NCBI RefSeq assembly: GCF_000621725.1
Contig: NZ_JHXM01000010.1
Location: forward strand, 62,001-126,000
Origin: Xylanibacter brevis ATCC 19188
GTDB taxonomy: Bacteria; Bacteroidota; Bacteroidia; Bacteroidales; Bacteroidaceae
Direction: 5' to 3'
DNA length: 64,000 bases
Position 1 is the stretch's first letter, and each line of letters begins with the position of its first letter. Of this stretch, positions 56,346 to 64,000 are shown one piece after another. Under the pieces are notes generated by a model. The model was not told the origin of the DNA and did not search any database. It saw only the letters and a program-made list of their open reading frames with translations. Position numbers and translations under genes: made by a program.

Positions 56346-59300
56346 ATGAGAATCCAGATATTGGCCGCAACCATGCTTTGCCTGCTGGGCACGATGGATG
56401 CCGTGGCACAACAAATCATCAGAGTGGGTAGGGGCAGCTATGCAGCATACACCCCCTTGTCGATGAGTCGCACCAACGAACACGGTGGCGACCAGAGTCA
56501 GTATATGCAGTACCGCAAACTCTATATCAACGAGCGTGCTAATACACCCATCCCCACCAATAAGTGGTGGACAGACCTGATCAATGCCGACCGCTACCGC
56601 ACGGGCGACGAGGTGACGGGCCGCCTGTGGGCCTATCCTGGCTATGTGCAGGGCATGAGATACGGCATGGATATTCATTATCCCAAATACTGGGTGGACA
56701 ACGGCACCGAGATGAAGGCGCAGTCGAAACTGGTGGTGACGGGCGCTGACTTCCATGCCAAGACACCGTTGGCCGAGGCTTGGAGCGACTGGACCGTGAC
56801 CTTCTCGGAATCGGATGCCAACCGGAAACTGACAACCACATTGATGCATGGCTCTCCCTTCACTTGGATAGAGGCTGAAAACACCACGCTGACGCTGACC
56901 GCCGTCAAGACCAACAATGATGGGGCTGACAACAGGCTGACGGGCAATGCCAACGTCAGTTTCCTGACCGCCGATGGCACACCGATAGGCAGCGGCAACT
57001 ATACACGCTTGATTGTCAAGATAGCCAATGGCGAGACCGCTGATCTCTATGGCATCTACCTCCCAGAGAATACCACTGTGACCATTGCCGACGGACGGGC
57101 TATGCTGACGGCACCCTACGTGGTGGTGGCACTGCTGAAACAAGAGTCCGACTTGGATGTCTATAGCACCTATGCCTACAGCAAACCGGTGAACACGCAG
57201 GTGAGCTGGAACTATGACAATGGCTTGCTGACCACGACCTATGATGTCTCGGCAGAAGATCTCCGCACGGGTGCTGCCACCAGTCAGGTGTTGCAGGGAT
57301 TCATTCCTCACCACTACCGCGAGCGCTATGCCACCCATTCGTTGTCGCCCATCAATAGTTATGCCACCCCTCGCGGAACGCTGAAGGTGGCAGCTGGCAG
57401 TTGCCAGCACATCAGCTACCGTTTTGCAGGTATGCTGCCTTGGTATGCCGTACCTACCGATGGCGGCGAGCATGCGTTCAACAAAGACCGAATGTTGCAG
57501 TTGGTTAGAGAATATGCCTCAGAGGGTACCTTCGGTGCCGACACCTATTGGGGCGGTAAGGGACTGACACAGATGGCTCTGAACATGACGTTTGCCCGCG
57601 AGCTGGGCGACGAGCTCTTGTTCGACCAGTGCCATGCCCGACTGAAAGAGGCGCTGGTGAACTGGCTCACCTATACGCCTGGCGAGGAGAACTTCTTCTT
57701 TGCACGCGACAACCGCTGGGGCGGACTCATTGGCTATGCCACCAGTTACGACAGCGAGACTTACAACGATCATCACTTCCATTATGGCTACTTCACCCTG
57801 GCAGCAGCACTGCTGGCTATGGTCGATGACGACTTCCGTGAGAACTATGGCGATATGATGAAGTTGGTGGCTCGAGACTATGCCAACTATAAGCGCGACT
57901 CATGGGCTTGCTTCCTGCGTATGTTCGACCCCTGGGAGGGACACTCGTATGCTGGTGGCATGGGCGATGGTGCCGGCAACGGACAGGAATCTACCTCCGA
58001 GGCCATGCAGGGCTGGGGCGGACTCTTTCTGTTGGGTGTGGCACTGGGCGACGACGAGATGCGCGATGCTGGTATCTTTGGTTGGGTGAACGAGAGTCGT
58101 GCCACGGCCGAATATTGGTTCGACCGTCATGGCGAGACGGTCGATGCCAGCTTCCATACCACTAAGACGGACGACTATAATATTGACTACGACAAGTTCA
58201 GACACCAGAACCCCGACTATATTATCCCCTACAACTCGAACCTGACGAGCCACGGCGTGGGATGGTGGACCTGGTTCGGTGGCGATCCGGTGTTTATGCA
58301 GGGCATACAGTGGATGCCCGTGTCGCCCGCACTCGACTATCTGGGCGAGGACAAGGCTTTTGCAGCATGGGACTACCAGCGACTGATGGAGCTGAAGGAA
58401 CATAAGGGATGGGACGGACAGGGCGGTATCGGTACGGCCGACCTGCGCGACTCTGACTGGGGCAATGTGGTGCTCACATACAGACAGTTCAGCGATCCTG
58501 ACGATGCGGCGGCCATCTTTGACCAAGGCTGGGACAACAACTGGGGTACCATGCACAACAGTTCTACGCGTGGCATCACCTACTACGTGACGCATGCTCA
58601 TCGCACCTATGGCGATATCGACTGGACGGTGACGGCTTCTATTCCTACAGCTCGTAAATATACGAATGCGTATATTGCCTATAACCCCACGGATGCTCCG
58701 CTCACGGTGACTTATAGCGATGGCACCAGCTTTGTGGTGCCTGCCCGTCAGATGAAGGTGAAGGACAGTGTGTACACGGGTGTCACGAAGATTTATCCTG
58801 TTGATCATAGTGAACCCGACCTGCGCGAGGAACTGATCATGCCGAATCTGGCACTGGGCAAGTCCTGCACTGTGAGCAGTTGGGAAAATGCCGGTTGCGT
58901 GGCTGCTCATGCCACCGATGGCGACAAGGGCTCACGCTGGGGAAGTGCGCATCAGGACGGTGAATGGCTCTACGTGGATTTGGGTGAGAACTGTCAGATA
59001 TATAAGGTGCGTATCAGTTGGGAAACGGCCTATGCCTCGGCGTATGATATCTATGTTTCCAACAATGCCAACGACTGGACGCTAGTCAAGAGTTGTCTGA
59101 GCAGTGGCGGACAAGACAACATTCTGCTGGGCGATGTGAGCGGACGCTATGTTAAGTTGGTGGGAAAGACGCGTGCCACTCAATACGGTATCTCGCTCTA
59201 TGAACTGGAGGTATATGGAAAACCGTCGTCGGCACCAAGCACCACATTGATGGGCGTCATGATAAGCAGTCCGGTAGATGTACTGAAACAGGGTGTTCCC

Positions 59301-60329
59301 ACCACGCTCAATATTGTGGGCTATGACTATGCCAAGAATCAACAGACCGTGGCGGCCACGTGGAGTAGTGCTGACGGCAACTTTGACGGTAGCACGTTTA
59401 CACCTTCTGTCTATGGCAAGGTGAATGTCACGGCGACGGTGGGAGGCTTGACTGCCTCTAAGCAACTCGTCGTTGAGGAGGCCTTGCGAGTGACTTCTAT
59501 CACAATGACTGCCGACGACAAGACCACGAAGGATGCACCTGTCGATGTGGTGGCGGAAGCTCTGAATCAGTTTGGTCAGCCTGCCAGTCAGCTCATAGAC
59601 TTCGCCCTGCGTAGGCTGACGGCTACGGACGAAGAGGAAACCACTGATGCCACCCTGAATGCGGTGGACAATCATCACCTGACGTTCCGCGCTACGAAGA
59701 TGGGACAGTATGCCATTGTAGCTACGTGCAATGGCGTGACCAACACACACCGTATCTATGTGGGCGATGCCTCGCGCCAGAACCTGCTGTTCAGCTTGAG
59801 CCAGATTGGCGGACTGAATCCCGAGGCTTCGGCACCACGCCCTGCTGTGCTGGCTAACACGGACGACTATGCCGAGAACTTCTTCTTGCGCAACGACACG
59901 CCGGAGCGCATGCACGACACCTACTTCACGATAGATCTGACAGACCTTTGTAATGTGGAGTTCTTGAATATTTCGTTCAGTCCGGCATTGCCTGCCGACT
60001 ATACGATTTCGGTATCTGCCGATGGTGAGCAGTGGCAGCAAGTGTGTGCGGTGGAAAACAATAGCAGCCAGTTGTGTGTCTGCAACCTGACGGGGGTAGC
60101 CAATGGCGTGCGCTACTTGAAGTTCCACAGTTCTCGTGCTGCCACCGACTGGGGCGAGAAGGTCAGCCACATCTGGGTCTATGGCGATGTGAAGGCAACG
60201 GTCATCAGCGATAAGCGTGATGCGGTGAAGACTGAACACGGTGACTTGTTCGACCTGACCGGACGGCGTGTCGTAAAGCCGGCGAAGGGCATCTTTGTGA
60301 GGAACGGACAGAAAATAATCGGGAAATGA
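56346..60329 (+). CDS. GH81 endo-beta-1,3-glucanase with discoidin modules and sorting tail
   Basis: A 1327-residue secreted enzyme, large for the family. Signal peptide 1-21. The GH81 catalytic domain (about 45-800) begins TPIPTNKWWTDL and has D475 in YNDHHFHYGYF and E548/E552 in GNGQESTSEAMQGW, the expected catalytic residues. A discoidin (F5/8C) domain (about 833-965), two Ig-like domains (about 975-1150) and a second discoidin-like region (about 1160-1280) follow. Ends with the tail LFDLTGRRVVKPAKGIFV. GH81 enzymes attack long, insoluble beta-1,3-glucan, as in fungal cell walls or curdlan. Confidence 0.93.
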   Translation: MRIQILAATMLCLLGTMDAVAQQIIRVGRGSYAAYTPLSMSRTNEHGGDQSQYMQYRKLYINERANTPIPTNKWWTDLINADRYRTGDEVTGRLWAYPGYVQGMRYGMDIHYPKYWVDNGTEMKAQSKLVVTGADFHAKTPLAEAWSDWTVTFSESDANRKLTTTLMHGSPFTWIEAENTTLTLTAVKTNNDGADNRLTGNANVSFLTADGTPIGSGNYTRLIVKIANGETADLYGIYLPENTTVTIADGRAMLTAPYVVVALLKQESDLDVYSTYAYSKPVNTQVSWNYDNGLLTTTYDVSAEDLRTGAATSQVLQGFIPHHYRERYATHSLSPINSYATPRGTLKVAAGSCQHISYRFAGMLPWYAVPTDGGEHAFNKDRMLQLVREYASEGTFGADTYWGGKGLTQMALNMTFARELGDELLFDQCHARLKEALVNWLTYTPGEENFFFARDNRWGGLIGYATSYDSETYNDHHFHYGYFTLAAALLAMVDDDFRENYGDMMKLVARDYANYKRDSWACFLRMFDPWEGHSYAGGMGDGAGNGQESTSEAMQGWGGLFLLGVALGDDEMRDAGIFGWVNESRATAEYWFDRHGETVDASFHTTKTDDYNIDYDKFRHQNPDYIIPYNSNLTSHGVGWWTWFGGDPVFMQGIQWMPVSPALDYLGEDKAFAAWDYQRLMELKEHKGWDGQGGIGTADLRDSDWGNVVLTYRQFSDPDDAAAIFDQGWDNNWGTMHNSSTRGITYYVTHAHRTYGDIDWTVTASIPTARKYTNAYIAYNPTDAPLTVTYSDGTSFVVPARQMKVKDSVYTGVTKIYPVDHSEPDLREELIMPNLALGKSCTVSSWENAGCVAAHATDGDKGSRWGSAHQDGEWLYVDLGENCQIYKVRISWETAYASAYDIYVSNNANDWTLVKSCLSSGGQDNILLGDVSGRYVKLVGKTRATQYGISLYELEVYGKPSSAPSTTLMGVMISSPVDVLKQGVPTTLNIVGYDYAKNQQTVAATWSSADGNFDGSTFTPSVYGKVNVTATVGGLTASKQLVVEEALRVTSITMTADDKTTKDAPVDVVAEALNQFGQPASQLIDFALRRLTATDEEETTDATLNAVDNHHLTFRATKMGQYAIVATCNGVTNTHRIYVGDASRQNLLFSLSQIGGLNPEASAPRPAVLANTDDYAENFFLRNDTPERMHDTYFTIDLTDLCNVEFLNISFSPALPADYTISVSADGEQWQQVCAVENNSSQLCVCNLTGVANGVRYLKFHSSRAATDWGEKVSHIWVYGDVKATVISDKRDAVKTEHGDLFDLTGRRVVKPAKGIFVRNGQKIIGK

Positions 60330-60413
60330 GAAGGCACGAATCATGACCATGTTCGTGTTTCGCAGAAACAAAGTCAAAGCAAAAGATAATAAACACAATC
60401 AATAAAACGTTAC

Positions 60414-61256
60414 ATGTATAGTACTCTATTACTCTCTCTCGCCGTAGCCCTCATGGGCTTCGGCACTGCTGACAGCGACCGGATGACCTCCGCGTCCGTG
60501 TGTTCCACTTCTGAAGATACAATCGGTGTGCCGGATGGTTATCGGCTGGTGTGGCAAGATGAGTTTGATACTGGTACAGAACTGAACAGCTGTGACTGGA
60601 CACACGAGGTAAAGGCAGCGGGATGGGTGAACCATGAGTTGCAGAACTATGTGAACCACCAGACGCCCGAAGGTCAGCTGGTGACCCAGGTGAAAGACGG
60701 TACGCTCAGAATCACGGCACTGAAGGAGAATGGTAAGGTCTATTCAGGACGTGTGTATGCCAGGTCTAAGCAAGGATGGACCTACGGCTATATGGAGGCC
60801 CGCATCAAACTGCCGAAAGGTAAAGGCACATGGCCAGCCTTCTGGATGATGCCGGTGAACTTCAGGTCGTGGCCGGCCGATGGCGAGATAGACATCATGG
60901 AAGAGGTGGGCTACCATCCCGACTATGTGTCGTCTAGCCTACATGCCAACTCGCATGTTCACTCCAACAACACGCAGGTGACCCATGAGATGTTGTGCGA
61001 CGGTGCCGAAGGGGAGTTCCATACCTATGGTATCCTCTGGACCGCAACGAACATCACGACCTATGTGGACGGTGAGGTGCAGCTGAGCTATGACAACAGA
61101 CAACTGGGACGCGACGACTGGCCCTACGATGCTCCGTTCTATATCATCCTCAACCTCGCATGGGGTGGAGACTGGGGTGGCGCTGAGGGCGTTGACGATG
61201 GTGCACTGCCAGCCACGATGCAGGTTGACTATGTTCGTGTGTACCAAAAGCAATGA
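60414..61256 (+). CDS. GH16 endo-beta-1,3-glucanase, tail-less
   Basis: A 280-residue laminarinase-type enzyme. An N-terminal hydrophobic stretch (MYSTLLLSLAVALMGFGTA) is a probable signal peptide. Catalytic GEIDIMEEVG: E158 nucleophile, D160, E163 acid/base. KGTWPAFWMMP precedes it and WGGDWGG follows. It ends at the GH16 fold (MQVDYVRVYQKQ) with no sorting tail, in contrast to the GH16 at 49437. This suggests periplasmic location and action on imported oligosaccharides. Confidence 0.92.
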   Translation: MYSTLLLSLAVALMGFGTADSDRMTSASVCSTSEDTIGVPDGYRLVWQDEFDTGTELNSCDWTHEVKAAGWVNHELQNYVNHQTPEGQLVTQVKDGTLRITALKENGKVYSGRVYARSKQGWTYGYMEARIKLPKGKGTWPAFWMMPVNFRSWPADGEIDIMEEVGYHPDYVSSSLHANSHVHSNNTQVTHEMLCDGAEGEFHTYGILWTATNITTYVDGEVQLSYDNRQLGRDDWPYDAPFYIILNLAWGGDWGGAEGVDDGALPATMQVDYVRVYQKQ

Positions 61257-61265
61257 GGAGTGGCC

Positions 61266-61289
61266 TTTGTAGCTCCTTGCATATCTTTG
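61266..61289 (+). promoter_or_regulatory. Promoter-like box before the GH3 gene
   Basis: TATCTTTG (61282-61289) matches the -7 box, with a TTTG only 12 bp upstream. Spacing is poor, so it may be a weak internal promoter. Confidence 0.3.
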
Positions 61290-61314
61290 ACTCATAAACA
61301 ATACTTATATTATC

Positions 61315-63519
61315 ATGAAACAACTTTTCATATCTGTAATGCTGCTCTGTGCCTGGACGGGGGCGCATGCTCAACAGTTGCCCGTGTATCTGGATGATAG
61401 TAAGCCAGTGGAGCAACGCATAGAAGACGCACTGAGTCGCATGACGCTCGACGAGAAGATTGCGGTGATTCATGCGCAGTCGAAGTTCTCGGCTCCTGGT
61501 GTAAAACGATTAGGCTTTCCTGACCTGTGGACTACTGATGGTCCTCACGGCATTCGTCCAGACGTGTTGTGGGACGAGTGGGAGCAGGCCGGACAAACCA
61601 ACGACTCGTGTGTGGCTTTCCCCGCGCTGACCTGTCTGGCTGCCTCGTGGAATCCTGCGATGGCCCGACTCTATGGCGAGAGCCTGGGTGAAGAGGCGCT
61701 TTACCGCGGAAAACATGTGTTGTTGGGACCTGGCGTCAACATCAACCGTACGCCTCTCAACGGTCGTAACTTCGAATATATGGGCGAGGACCCCTTCCTG
61801 GCGTCGCAGATGGTGGCTCCCTACGTACAGGGGGTCCAGTCGAATGGTGTGGCATCGTGTGTGAAGCACTATGCACTGAACAACGATGAAGAGAATCGTT
61901 TCAACGTGAATGTGGTGGTGAGCGACCGTGCGCTGCACGAGATCTACCTGCCTGCCTTCAAGGCTGCTGTCCAGCAAGGCGGTGCCTGGGCCATCATGGG
62001 TTCTTATAACCTCTATAAGAATGAGCACTGTTGTCATAATGCGACGTTGCTGAACAAGATACTGAAGCACGACTGGCAGTTTGACGGCGTGGTGGTGTCT
62101 GACTGGGGCGGCACGCACGACACAGAGCAGGCCATCAAGAATGGTCTTGACATGGAGTTCGGCTCGTGGACCAACGGACTGACCGAGGGCGCCTCAAATG
62201 CTTACGACAGCTATCATCTGGCATTGCCATATAAGAAGTTGATTCAACAGGGAAAATACTCTGTGAAGGAACTCGACGACAAGGTGCGTCGCGTGCTGCG
62301 CCTGTATTATCGTACCACGATGAAAAAGAACAAGCCCGTGGGCTTCCTGTGCTCGGAGAGTCACTACGATGCTGCACTCAGAATAGCAGAAGAGGGCATC
62401 GTACTGCTGAAGAATGAGCGTGGACTCTTGCCCCTGAAACAGGGCAAGCGTATCTTGGTGGTGGGCGAGAACGCCATCAAGATGATGACTGTTGGCGGTG
62501 GTTCTTCATCGTTGAAGGCGCAAAAAGAGATTCTGCCATTAGATGCTTTTGCTGCACAGTGTTCTACCGATTATGCCCGTGGCTATGTGGGCGATACGGT
62601 GCAGAGCTACAATGGTGTGAAGGTGGGCCGCAGTCTTTACGACATGCGTACACCGTCAGAGCTGATTGCAGAGGCTGTGGAGAAGGCAAAGCAGGCCGAC
62701 TACGTGGTGTTCTTCGGCGGACTGAACAAGAGCGATTATCAGGACAGCGAGGGACATGACCGCAAGGACTATGCCTTGCCTTATGGACAGAACGCCGTCA
62801 TCGAGGCCATCCTGAAGGTAAATCCCCGCCTGGTGTTTGTCAATATCTCGGGCAATGCCGTCGAGATGCCATGGGCCAGCAAGGTGCCTGCCATCGTTCA
62901 GGGATGGTTTATTGGTTCTGAGAGTGGCGAGGCCCTGGTCAACGTGCTGTTGGGAAAGGTAAACCCCAGTGGTAAGTTGCCTTTCTCTTGGTATAAACAA
63001 CTGGCCGACTGTGGGGCGCATGCCCTCGGTACCTATCCCGGCACATGGCGCAGTGGTGTGCGTATCATTGACGAGGAATATAAAGAAGGTGTGTTTGTGG
63101 GCTATCGCTGGTTGGAGAAGCAGAACATCAAACCGCTGTTTGCCTTTGGTCATGGACTGAGCTATACGACGTTTGCCATGAACTGTCAGGCGTGGAGAGA
63201 CATGGGCAACGGACAGTATCAGTTTGATGTCAAGGTGAAGAACACCGGTAAGTGTGCCGGCGCAGAGGTTGTTCAACTCTATATCGCTGACAAGGAATGC
63301 TCGGTAGAGCGCCCTAAAAAAGAACTGAAAGCCTTTGCAAAGGTGTTCCTGCAGCCCGGCGAGAGCAAGGTGGTGACGCTGACCATCGGTCGCGAGGCGT
63401 TGAGCTTCTACGACGAAGCCGTTCACGACTGGCGTGCAGAGGCAGGCACCTTCGAGGCACTGATTGGTAATGCCTCAGACAATATATCGGATAAAATCAC
63501 GTTTAAACTGAAAGATTGA
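61315..63519 (+). CDS. GH3 beta-glucosidase
   Basis: Exo-acting enzyme releasing glucose from oligosaccharides; 734 residues. Signal peptide about 1-20. The GH3 N-terminal barrel has the substrate-site segments TTDGPHGIRPD, KHYALNNDEENR and nucleophile D263 in GVVVSDWGGTHD. The C-terminal alpha/beta sandwich begins near GIVLLKNERGLLPL, and a fibronectin-III-like domain (about 640-725) ends the protein. No sorting tail, so periplasmic. Likely works on beta-1,3-gluco-oligosaccharides. Confidence 0.93.
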   Translation: MKQLFISVMLLCAWTGAHAQQLPVYLDDSKPVEQRIEDALSRMTLDEKIAVIHAQSKFSAPGVKRLGFPDLWTTDGPHGIRPDVLWDEWEQAGQTNDSCVAFPALTCLAASWNPAMARLYGESLGEEALYRGKHVLLGPGVNINRTPLNGRNFEYMGEDPFLASQMVAPYVQGVQSNGVASCVKHYALNNDEENRFNVNVVVSDRALHEIYLPAFKAAVQQGGAWAIMGSYNLYKNEHCCHNATLLNKILKHDWQFDGVVVSDWGGTHDTEQAIKNGLDMEFGSWTNGLTEGASNAYDSYHLALPYKKLIQQGKYSVKELDDKVRRVLRLYYRTTMKKNKPVGFLCSESHYDAALRIAEEGIVLLKNERGLLPLKQGKRILVVGENAIKMMTVGGGSSSLKAQKEILPLDAFAAQCSTDYARGYVGDTVQSYNGVKVGRSLYDMRTPSELIAEAVEKAKQADYVVFFGGLNKSDYQDSEGHDRKDYALPYGQNAVIEAILKVNPRLVFVNISGNAVEMPWASKVPAIVQGWFIGSESGEALVNVLLGKVNPSGKLPFSWYKQLADCGAHALGTYPGTWRSGVRIIDEEYKEGVFVGYRWLEKQNIKPLFAFGHGLSYTTFAMNCQAWRDMGNGQYQFDVKVKNTGKCAGAEVVQLYIADKECSVERPKKELKAFAKVFLQPGESKVVTLTIGREALSFYDEAVHDWRAEAGTFEALIGNASDNISDKITFKLKD

Positions 63520-63527
63520 ACGTTAAT

Positions 63528-64000
63528 ATGAGAATAACACTTTTATCGGTAATGATGAGTATGCTGTGCCTGAACATGCAGGCACAGACCGGCGATATGA
63601 ATGCGTTTGTCAGTGGGCTGATGAGCAAGATGACGCTGGAGGAGAAATTGGGACAGTTGAACCTGGCACCAGCCAGCGACGAGATTGTGACGGGTGGCGC
63701 CGTGAATACGGAAGTAGGACAGCGTATCGCCGATGGTCTGCTGGGTGGTGTGTTCAACCTGAAAGGTGTGGATAAGATACGCGCCCTGCAGGACATCGCC
63801 GTGAAACGGTCGCGACTGGGTATCCCGCTCATCGTGGGCATGGACGTGATTCATGGCTACGAGACCATCTTCCCCATACCACTGGCATTGGCATGCTCGT
63901 GGGACCTGAAAGCGATTGAAGAGATGGCGCGCATCTCGGCCCGTGAGGCTTCGGCCGACGGTATCAACTGGGTCTATTCACCCATGGTGGATATCTGTGT
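63528..64000 (+). CDS. Second GH3 glycosidase, 3'-truncated by window edge
   Basis: The first 157 codons of another GH3 enzyme. Signal peptide (MRITLLSVMMSMLCLNMQA), then MTLEEKLGQLNL, the SRLGIPLIVGMDVIHGYET block and WVYSPMVDIC, typical of BglX-type beta-glucosidases. It begins 8 bp after the previous GH3 stop. The nucleophile region is outside the window. A different sub-family from its neighbour, suggesting activity on other linkages or chain lengths. Confidence 0.88.
   Translation, partial: MRITLLSVMMSMLCLNMQAQTGDMNAFVSGLMSKMTLEEKLGQLNLAPASDEIVTGGAVNTEVGQRIADGLLGGVFNLKGVDKIRALQDIAVKRSRLGIPLIVGMDVIHGYETIFPIPLALACSWDLKAIEEMARISAREASADGINWVYSPMVDIC

Overview
The window comes from a Bacteroidales chromosome, most likely Prevotella or a close relative (Segatella/Xylanibacter). 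The evidence is the Bacteroidota-type promoters (TTTG, about 20 bp, TAnnTTTG), the near absence of Shine-Dalgarno sequences, the rpsL-rpsG-fusA-rpsJ / rplC-rplQ gene order, SusC/SusD genes, type IX secretion genes, and C-terminal tails of the kind seen on secreted Prevotella proteins. This is inference from sequence features; no database search was run.

Region 1 (1-28741, plus strand) is transcription and translation machinery: the 3' two thirds of rpoB, rpoC, a DUF3467 gene, rpsL-rpsG-fusA-rpsJ, then the S10/spc/alpha ribosomal protein cluster from rplC to rplQ with secY, map, infA, rpmJ and rpoA. A DsbD-type thiol:disulfide reductase with its own terminator and promoter sits between rpsJ and rplC, splitting what is usually a continuous cluster.

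Region 2 (28763-37569) holds a secreted CotH-kinase protein on the plus strand. It is followed by a minus-strand block read as aroA, a small Cys-rich membrane protein, porW, porX, tsaE and a YgjP-type metallopeptidase. PorW and PorX belong to the type IX secretion system (T9SS). A 20-22 bp tandem array fills the gap between porX and tsaE.

Region 3 (37579-39122) has a tRNA-Pro(GGG), an unrecognised 177-residue gene, and a complex intergenic repeat array.

Region 4 (39123-64000) is a polysaccharide utilisation locus (PUL) for beta-1,3-glucan. A membrane-spanning sensor/regulator is divergent from susC-susD, a putative glycan-binding protein, GH128, GH16, a multi-module binding protein, a second large binding-type protein, a 58-residue peptide gene, GH81, a second GH16, a GH3 and the start of another GH3. 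GH128, GH16 and GH81 would cut beta-1,3-glucan at the surface, SusCD would import oligosaccharides, and the tail-less GH16 and GH3 enzymes would finish them in the periplasm. Seven proteins here carry a related short C-terminal tail, which fits T9SS export and links regions 2 and 4.

The most unusual structure is a family of intergenic arrays in strict 22-bp register (38750-39122 and 53488-53707, with a probable relative at 31434-31606). They share a CTATTGC core. Two of them contain exactly five 13-bp palindromes of form TCYAG-NNN-CTRGA with 9-bp spacers.
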